Assembly: GCA_002917775.1 (NCBI GenBank)
Contig: KZ627155.1
Location: forward strand, 344,675 to 408,674
Origin: Glaciozyma antarctica PI12
Lineage: Eukaryota > Basidiomycota > Microbotryomycetes > Kriegeriales > Camptobasidiaceae
Direction of reading: 5' to 3'
Length of the DNA: 64,000 nt
Under the pieces are notes generated by a model. That model worked only from the letters and a program-made list of their open reading frames with translations. It ran no database searches and was not told the origin of the DNA. Shown here in pieces: positions 56,901 to 64,000 of this stretch. A program made the position numbers and the translations under genes. How positions within the stretch are numbered: the first letter of the stretch is position 1; each line of letters opens with the position of its first letter.

Positions 56901-59290
56901 GCACCAAATCATCCCTCCGAGCGCCGACATCGCGACCGGCTTGTCGTACATGATCCGAATGTTCTCCGGCACCCTCGCATCCTCGTCATCGTCGTCCTCG
57001 ACCTCCATCGGCTCGCCATCCTCGTCGAACGCCTTGGGCTTGAACAACTTCCTGAGCTCCTCGCGCGTATCCTCGGGCCTGAGGAACTCGGTCCCAGCCT
57101 TGAGGGCGGTCCACTGGCAGTCGACCGAGAGAGCACTGCGAAGCATGCGGAGCGTCGAAACGGAGAGGTTGCCCTTCTCGTGGATGATCTCCTTGGGCTT
57201 GAGTTGGCGGATGAGCGTCTCGAGCTGCGTGCGGCAGGTGTCGTCCTCGAACGAGGAGAGGGAGAACTCGGCGGTCGAGGCGTCCAGAACGCAGACTCCG
57301 AAAGTAGGCATCGACGAGGAGGAAGGCGTGTGTTCCTGCGAGCGAGGGCGGGTAAGAAAGCGATCACCCGAGCGAGCTGGGAGTCAAACTCACCTTGATA
57401 GCGACGCAGTGCGAAGCCAGGTCGTCCGTGAGAAGCGAGCCATCGACAATCGTTCCAGTAGTCAGGACGCTCTTGAGCTCGCGGCGCACGATCGTCTTCC
57501 CCGAAGGCGCCTTGCCCTTCGCCTTGCTGTCCTTCGTGCGCATCTCGGCTCCCAGAGCGGTCTCGCATTGGTCGACTGCGGTTTCGGATGAGAGCGAGCT
57601 CAATGGATAACACGGAAGTACGTACCTCGGCCGACTTTGTAGCCCTGTGCGAGGAACTGGCAGAGGAATTCGCATGAGCAAGCCTGAAGTCAGCAGTGGG
57701 AGAAGAACGCACCTTGGCCGCCCAGAAGTCGAACGAGGATTCGGGGACTCCAACCATCTGTCAAAGCCGTGTGAGCGCCGAGCGGGGAGACGAGGAAAGA
57801 ACGAGCTCGCCTTCATCTTGACGCGATCGGTGAGCTTGAGGTCAAACTCGCGGTGTCCAATGCTCTGCGACGAGATCAATCGTCAGCATCGCTAGGCGGT
57901 AAAAGGAGAGCGACGAACGGCATCTTCTTCATACTATCGAGAAGGACGTCAGCAAAGCTCGCTCGCGAGGTGAGGATCGAAAGGACGTACGAGCTCGAAG
58001 AACTTGCCCTTCTGGAAGAAGAGCACCGTGTCGTAGTGGTTCTGCTTGATCTCCCAGAACTGAGTCTCGAACGGGGTGAACGACTGCCACGCCGACTTGG
58101 GGATCTTGAGCGTGCGAGGGTCGTAGCCTTCCTCGCCTGGTCGAACGCCATCCGCCTACGAAGCGCCAGATCAGCTTCGACTCTTCAAATATCACACATT
58201 AAACGAGGCTCACATCCCGCGGGTCCGCAAGGAAGCTGAAGACCTGCTCGTTCGAGGACTTGGTGTCCTTCGCCTTCTGCGAGTTGCGAACAAGGCGTCA
58301 GCTCCGTCCCTGCTCCTCACAGCTCGCAGCGTACCTGCTTCGCCACCTCCGCCTGCGTCCTGATGTTTCCCGTTCCGCTCTTACTCCCACTGGCCTTGGC
58401 CGGAGGTCTCGCAGGCGCAGCCGCCTTTTTAGGAGCAGGAGCCTTCTTCTTCGGTGCGACCACTTCCATATCCATGTCCGCCAGATCGCCATCAAGGTCA
58501 TCGTCGAAGAAGCCCTCGCCTATCACGGCATGTTAGCGCTGCTCTGTGCGGCGAAAGAACAAAGAAAGACGCACTGTCGTCCGCTGCTGAAGCAGCAGAA
58601 CCAGAGAAGTCGTCGTCGTCGCGGAACTTGGGCTTCGCCTTCGCTGCAGGCTTAGCCTTAGGAGCAGGAGCAGGCTTGACGTCGAGTACTTGAACTGCGA
58701 GCGACCGATAGGCTTCAGCACCGTCCCACCTTAGCTGGAGAGGAGCAACTCCACTCACCCTCGTCGTCCTCGTCGTCCGAATCGAGCACGACCTTGGCCT
58801 TAGCCTTACTTCCAGCAAACTTCTTCTTGAACGGAACGACGTCCTCCTCATCCGAATCAGCAGGCGCGTCCCTCTTCAACGGGACCTTCAGGGATCACAA
58901 TCACGTCAGCTCGGTTCCTCCCCCCGTCCTCCCTGCACGACTCACAGACTGCGAAGAAGACCCCGTAGCAGCCGTATCCCCCTCCTCAATCTCCATCGCG
59001 TCCCCCTCGCTCGTAGCAGGCGGGGTACGAGCGCTCGTGCTCGCCAGCGGACGCGCCAAGAGAGGCGTCGACGCGTTCTTGGCGGCGCTACTGGAGGCGA
59101 TGGAGCGGTTCGAGGCGGAGGTGGAGGTTTTGGGAGGAGGAGCGGTCTTGTTGATGGGAGGGGTGGCGAGGGGTTTGGGCTTGGGTCGGGAGGAAGAGGC
59201 GGAGGCGGACGATGAGGTCGAGGTGGGTGGTTTGCCGAAGAAGGCGAAAAGAGAGGGTTGAGTACCTTTCTCTGGTGCCTTGGGTGGCAT
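53951..59290 (-). CDS. MSH6: DNA mismatch repair protein MutS homolog 6
   Basis: Partner of MSH2 in MutS-alpha, which recognises base mismatches. Begins [20 protein letters not shown], where QPSLFAFF is the PCNA-binding PIP box at the place expected in Msh6. A disordered acidic/basic N-terminus follows. The mismatch-binding domain carries [10 protein letters not shown] (the Phe-X-Glu motif), then YEEDA from a 15-nt exon and [18 protein letters not shown]. Connector and lever blocks are followed by the ATPase: [13 protein letters not shown] (Walker A), [40 protein letters not shown] (Walker B) and THFTSL. The C-terminus ends [13 protein letters not shown] at 53951. About twenty short introns. 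EXO1, its functional partner, is 40 kb away in the same window. Confidence 0.96.
57919..57933 (-). other. 15-nt microexon of MSH6
   Basis: TATGAAGAAGATGCC between a TCGATAG acceptor and a GTTCGT donor. It encodes YEEDA between GKFFEL and SIGHREFDL, exactly where Msh6 proteins have Tyr-x-x-Asp-Ala. Confidence 0.88.
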
Positions 59291-59657
59291 GTTGAGCTGT
59301 GGGGGTGAGTGGTAGGAGGGAGGGAGGAAGGAAGAGCGCGACGAAGCTCGAAGTCGCGTCCTCGACGTCGACTGGGGCTGTTTCGGTTCCTCGCTTCTCT
59401 CAGTCTTCTCTGGTGCTGGTTGAACGGATAACAATGCGTTGCTATTACTGATCTGCAACAAGGATAAGCCCGTAACCCAGGGTGGGAGTCCATAGTCCTT
59501 GGAAGGGGAGAAAGTGACCAGGGGTATACACGAGGGGGTGGAGGGAGGGTCGCCAGTCACGTAAAGACCAGCGCCCATGCGAGGGGGGAAGTAAAATAAA
59601 CTGTACGGGAAGGAAAGAACTAAAACGACCGAGAAAAAAAGAGAACTAACGACCTCC
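59291..59657. other. Intergenic region between SCH9-like stop and MSH6 start
   Basis: About 365 nt between two genes transcribed leftward. It should contain the MSH6 promoter and the kinase 3' end. No coding signal is accepted. Confidence 0.5.
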
Positions 59658-62079
59658 TCAAGGCTCCTGCCCACCCCAACTCGACCTCCTCGCTCCCGTC
59701 GTCCAATCGTTCCCGTCCTCCCCCTCGATCGCCTTGTCGAACTTGGCCGTGAACGTAAAGTCCCTGAACAAGCCATCGGCGTCCAAATCCTTCTCCTCGG
59801 TCGTCGACGTCCTCCGACTGGGAGCTTGCCAGCAATCGCCGTCGCTGAACATCCAGTCGCCCGCTCTCCCGCGGTCGTGGTAGTCGCATGCGTCCTCATC
59901 GGCGGATACGAGAGGTTTGAAGGGCGGAGAGACTTGGCGGAGCGCGCACTTGTGCCAGTCGACCGAGGTGAAGAAAGGGTGGGCTTGGATCTCGGAGGCT
60001 CCGCCGCGAGCACCAATGCGGAAGTCGGGGTCGCGAGTGAGGAGCTGCAAGGTAACGAGGTCGGCGGTATAAAAGAGGGCAAGCGAGCGGGCGTACCTTG
60101 AGGAGAAGGTCGCGGGATTCGAGAGAATAGCCTCGCTTGGTCGGAATCTTGATCTCGCCACTGAGGATACGATACGTACTCCTCGACGCGCGTCTCGGCG
60201 TAGAACGGGCTCCAGCCATAGCACATTTCGAATAGAAGAACGCCCAGCGACCACCAGTCGCATCGGTAGTTGTACCCAACGTCCATCAGCACCTCGGGCG
60301 CCATGAAGGCCGTCGTCCCGCAGAGCGTCTTCGTCAGGTCCTCGCTCGAGCCGAGGAGCTTGCTGAGGCCAAAGTCTACCAAAACGACGTGGCCTGAGCC
60401 GTCCAGGAGTACGTTCTCCGGTTTAAGGTCCCTGCAATCAAGCGTCAGCGACTTGCGCACAAGAACAGAGGAAGGAGACGCACCGATAAATGATGCCGTG
60501 GGCGTGAAGATACGATAACGCGAGTACGATCTCGCACAGGTAGAAGCGAACCTTGTCCTCCTCGAAGCGTCCTCCGTCGCGCTGAAGGTGCGTGAAAAGC
60601 TCGCCTCCGCTCTTGTAGTCGATGACGAAAAAGAGGTCCCTCGCACTCTGAAAAGAAAACTTGAGGCCGACGAGGAAAGGGGAGTCGAGGGTGCGAGCGA
60701 GGACTTGACGTTCTGCGAGGACTTGGGCGATGGCGGACGAGCTCTTGACGCTCTTCTTCGAGATGACCTTCATGGCATCTGCGAGTGGAGCCGTTAGCAC
60801 TTCGCAAAAGCTGAGCTAGACAAAGGCACGTACAGATTCGCTTCGTATCGCGCTTGCGAACTCGAAAGACCTGTCCAAACGATCCTTCGCCGATTCGCCG
60901 CAAGACCGAGAAGTCGTCGACGCAGAGCTTTGGACGAACCTGGTCAGAGAGGTCGATCAGCTCCTACTCCTGCTCTGTATCACAGCCTGCACGTACATGA
61001 AGCGTCTCGTACAGCACGCGAAGCCGCACCTCGCCTCCAACGTTCGGATCCAGCGCGCTCTTCAGCCTGTCAAGAAGCGTGTCGTCAGCTCCTCACTCCA
61101 TTCCCGCACTCCTAACGAGACTCACGGAACCCAGACGTCCGCTCCCAGCCCATCCTCTCCCACATCAGGCGTCAACGCCGGCTCAAAAACGCTCGCTCCC
61201 AAAAACCCATGCGCCGGGAACCCTCCTTGCGGCGCCAGCTTGTCGTACACGCACAACAAGATCGTCCTGCCAGGCTGCACCACATCGCTGCGTCCCCAAT
61301 CCATCAGCTCGTCTCCCCTCCTCCCAGCCGCGGTAACTCACAACTGCGCGACGTGATTCCAGATAGGCGCGTCGGGCGTCCCAATCTCCTTCGGGTCCCC
61401 CAAAGGCGTCTCCTCGTTGACAACCCTCACTCCCTCAGCGTACAGCGGCTGAACCCCCGGCGATAGCTTCTTGAGAGACCCCACGCGCCGCACCGTCACG
61501 ACCCCCTGGCCCTTCCCACCACCGCGCCCTCGTCCTCCAGCTCGCTTCATCCCACGCTTCGCGTCCACCGAAGGTGCTGGGAGTGGTACCGCGCCATATT
61601 CACGAGAGACAGAGCTGAGGAGGAGGTTAATGAGTTCGCGTCGGGACGCCGAGGGAGAAGGAAACGTACTCGGTGCGATCATACTGAAGGAGGACGTAGC
61701 AGCGCTCTCCCTTCGAAGATACTGCCAGCCCACGCGCTTCCACCACTTGCACGGTCAGCTTGCCTAGCAAATGCGTGCTGACGTTCTCGTGGTCGTGTTC
61801 TGGCCAGGTGGGCGAGCTGGACCTGGGCGAGACTGTCGGCGAAGGTTGTGGCGTGAGGTGTGGAGGGAGAGGATAGAGGGAGATGTACGAGTCGGCGGGA
61901 GAGAGGGGAGGGGTGCAGAGGGAGGGAGACGGGACGTGGTCGTGGATGGAAAGAGCTTCGAAAGGATTGTGAGACGAGGCGGAGGAAGAGGACGTCCTGT
62001 CGGGGGAGAAAACGTTCGGCGGGAGTGGCTCGTGCTTGAAGAAGCTTGAGAGCCCGAGCGATAGGCCGTGCTCCTTCAT
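59658..62079 (-). CDS. SCH9: AGC kinase with N-terminal C2 domain, Sch9/Sck type
   Basis: Nutrient/TORC1-linked S6-kinase-like protein. The N-part from MKEHGLSLGLSSFFKHE is disordered. The C2-like domain begins LGKLTVQVVEARGLAVSSKG and ERCYVLLQYDRTE, continues IWNHVAQL, ILLCVYDKLAPQGGFPAHGF and LGASVFEPAL, and ends with a linker. The kinase has RRIGEGSFGQVFRVRKRDT, AMKVISKKSV, DLKPENVLLDGSGHVVLVDF, the activation loop TLCGTTAFMAPEVLMDVGYN, LTRDPDFRIGARGG and a C-terminal hydrophobic motif FRDFTF. The order C2 then AGC kinase distinguishes Sch9/Sck1 from Ypk and PKA. About eight introns. The start may lie further upstream, as the frame stays open, but no better ATG was found. Confidence 0.88.
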
Positions 62080-62362
62080 GTCGTCGTTGAGAAGGGCGGC
62101 GGCGTTCCTGGGGTAGGCGGCGTGGGGGCGCGACGAGGCGAGGGTGACTGTTCCTCTTCCCCTGAGTAGAGACGAGTGGCGAGCGCGGCGGCGAACACCA
62201 GCAGCCTTTTTCGTGGCTTTGGCGCTGTCGAAGGGAGCGAGAGAGGTCGTGGAAGGAAAAGGTCAAGACGGGCGAGCAGAGGCGCGCTCGACGATCTATT
62301 CTTCCTCTCCGCGATTGGCCGACTGACTCACGCAAATAAAAGGTAAATACCAACAACAGTCT

Positions 62363-64000
62363 CTACACAAGGAGCACGCTGATGATCCTGTCCGTAAACG
62401 CACAAAGAGAAGCTTGAGTCCATCCAGTCACTGCCCGCTCGTCAGCATTCCTCTCGACGAATTTCGCAGAGGAATATCGAACTCACGGTGCTCCGCACGA
62501 CTGAGGGGTCCGATATGCTGAGTGAGCTGAGCTCCAGTGGTCGTAGGATGCTCTTGAAGCCACAGTTGTCGAGCTATGGGGAGAGGAGATCAGCTTGGGC
62601 GAAAGCAAGGCGCCGAGCGAGCGAACCTTGGTTTGCGGCCTTCGCAGCGGCTTCATCGTCCTGCGAAAAATCAACCGCAGCGCCGTCAGCCGCGCTCAGT
62701 GAAATCGAAGGAAGTGCGTGCGGATTACGTACCTTAGGAGCTTGCCAAAGCGAGCAGCGATCGCAGCTCTTGCAAGGGACGCCGACGACCTGCGACGAAC
62801 TCAATCAGCGCACTCAACGACGACGAAGGAACCAAGACTCACCGCAAGAAAGTGCTGGCAGAAGTGTTGATAACCCTCCGTAGCTCCAATCGCCTTGCGA
62901 CAGACCCAGCACTGGATATACCCGCACCTACAAACGACCTGTTCCTCAATCAGCTCCGTTCCCCATCTCCAACGCTCGCGGATCACCTTATTACACCCCT
63001 CATTCTTCTGCCACGCGACTCCACACGTCGGACAAGTCCTAGTGACGGCCGCACTCATTGCCCGCTCGACAGCAAGTCTCAATCCCTAATCTCTCATCCT
63101 CAAAGCACCTATGCAATCCCTCCACCCACGCCCTCCCACATCCCAAACAGCTGACCCTCCCACACCCCCCCTCCGGCCAAACGTTCCTCACGAGCTCGGC
63201 ATGCGATTTCGCCCCGCTCGCTAGGTCGCCGAACGCGGGGAGCGGAGCGTGAGAAGGCCCGTTACGGCAGCGGAAGATGTTGAGGTTCCCGGTTCGGCGA
63301 GCGAGGATTTCGCGCGCGCGGAGCGTGAGGAAGGAGTGGGCGAGGTAGATGACGCGGTGGGGTTCGAGGAGGGGGAAGAGGAGGTCGGTCGAGAGGGGTG
63401 GGGAGCTGTCGTCGGTCGGTTGGAAGGGCTTTGGAGAGGCGAGAGGGAGGAAAGTGTTGGGGAGGAGGGCGATGGAGAGGGAAATGATGGGGTAGAGGAG
63501 GACGAGGAAAGTTGCGAGGGAGAGGAAGGTGCGGAAGAGGCGCCAGGGGAGGTTCGTCCAGGTGAGTTTGTCCTGCGATACGAGTGGGAACGCCCGTGCG
63601 AGGACGGAGGAATCCTGTACCTCGGTGTACGGGCACCAAGGGCATCGCACGAACGACTCCCCACCTCGCCGTGCCTGGTCGACGGCGATCGCTTCCAACG
63701 CTGCTTCTCCCAGCCTTTGCGAGAGCGCGGTGAAGAGAGCAGGGGAGAGGACGCGCTCGAGCTCCCGCTGCGTGAAGGGCGAGCGACAGCCTTCGATGCT
63801 GAGGCATCGCACGCCCGTTCCCTCCCCAACTCCCTCGCCATCCCCGTCGTTCGAGAAAAGCCTCAGCGGTGCTCCTCCAAAAACGTGTTCCTCGACTTGT
63901 CGTCCAATGCATCCTCGACAGAACGCATGCTGCCCTGCTGCGCAGACGCCGATATCCTCGAAAGGGACGTCGCCGAAACAGCATCCGCAGCTGAACAGCT
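62363..64000 (-). CDS. RBR-type E3 ubiquitin ligase (RNF216-like) with membrane segments, 5' end missing
   Basis: The gene enters from the right edge. RING1-like part: CGCCFGDVPFEDIGVC, HAFCRGCIGRQVEEHVFGG, CLSIEGCRSPFTQRELERVL. Next come CPWCPYTEVQ and a long hydrophobic stretch (LFRTFLSLATFLVLLYPIIS plus LSIALLPNTFLPL) that looks like one or two membrane helices. The IBR-like Cys cluster follows (NIFRCRNGP, CGRVSCLGCGRAWVEGLHRC) and then RING2: TCPTCGVAWQKNEGCNKV, CRCGYIQCWVC and HFCQHF, with the catalytic Cys in the GCNK...C region. The tail splices through DDEAAAKAANQ to ARQLWLQEHPTTTGAQL. Two 3' ends are possible: stop at 62428, or a last intron giving a short hydrophobic tail (FTDRIISVLLV) ending at 62363. 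Introns fit the second better. Confidence 0.85.

Noticed and set aside
1-64000. CRISPR arrays, bacterial operons, ribosome-binding sites, rRNA
   Set aside because: Intron-rich eukaryotic sequence; no repeat-spacer pattern or rRNA-like segment was found on reading through.

Overview
The window is a gene-dense, GC-rich stretch of a fungal nuclear genome. Nearly every gene is cut by many introns of about 45-60 nt with donors of the form GTGCGT or GTACGT, a CTGAC/CTAAC/CTGAT branch site very close to the acceptor, and (G)CAG acceptors. Together with the gene set (MSH6, EXO1, MPS1, NUM1/ApsA-type PH protein, SCH9/Sck-type kinase, HST2-type sirtuin, cystathionine gamma-synthase, AMP-forming ligase) this points to a basidiomycete yeast, most likely Pucciniomycotina/Microbotryomycetes (Rhodotorula or Sporobolomyces relatives). 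The taxon is inferred from style, not from a search.

Layout, left to right: 5' end of an MFS transporter (-); eIF2 gamma (+); ATP synthase subunit b (+); LIM/RhoGAP protein (+); EXO1 (-) head-to-head with an OXR1-type TLDc protein (+); an unrecognised Ser-rich gene (+); repeat-family copy A (+); MPS1 kinase (-); mitochondrial IF3 (-); copy B (-); a peroxin-8-like gene (+); an HSL-type alpha/beta hydrolase (-) head-to-head with a DUF2156 protein (+); HST2 sirtuin (+); COQ3 (-); copy C (+); cystathionine gamma-synthase (+); an acyl/coumarate-CoA ligase ending in AKL (+); primase small subunit (-); NUM1-like PH protein (+); a membrane cytochrome-b5-like (MAPR) protein (+); copy D (-); MSH6 (-); SCH9-like kinase (-); and the 3' part of a membrane RBR-type ubiquitin ligase (-). 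No rRNA, tRNA, CRISPR array or recognisable transposon was found.

Most genes are ordinary housekeeping loci. The feature that stands out is a dispersed, four-copy F-box-like gene family (A-D). Its copies sit between housekeeping genes in alternating orientation, and all three N-containing stretches of the window fall inside copies. The 5' and 3' halves of the copies group differently, which suggests exchange among copies, and A and B share a 162-nt block that appears identical by eye. Other notable points are microexons of 8, 15, 16 and 16 nt, two GC-AG introns, a frame-preserving 57-nt intron inside the RhoGAP domain, and about a dozen apparent single-base frame breaks, several in homopolymers, which look more like consensus errors than real inactivation.

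Exon boundaries were worked out by hand from splice consensus and protein-family sense. For eIF2 gamma, RhoGAP, OXR1, the peroxin-like gene, HST2, COQ3, mtIF3 and the MAPR gene, exon lengths sum to a whole number of codons. Individual boundaries may be off by a base.
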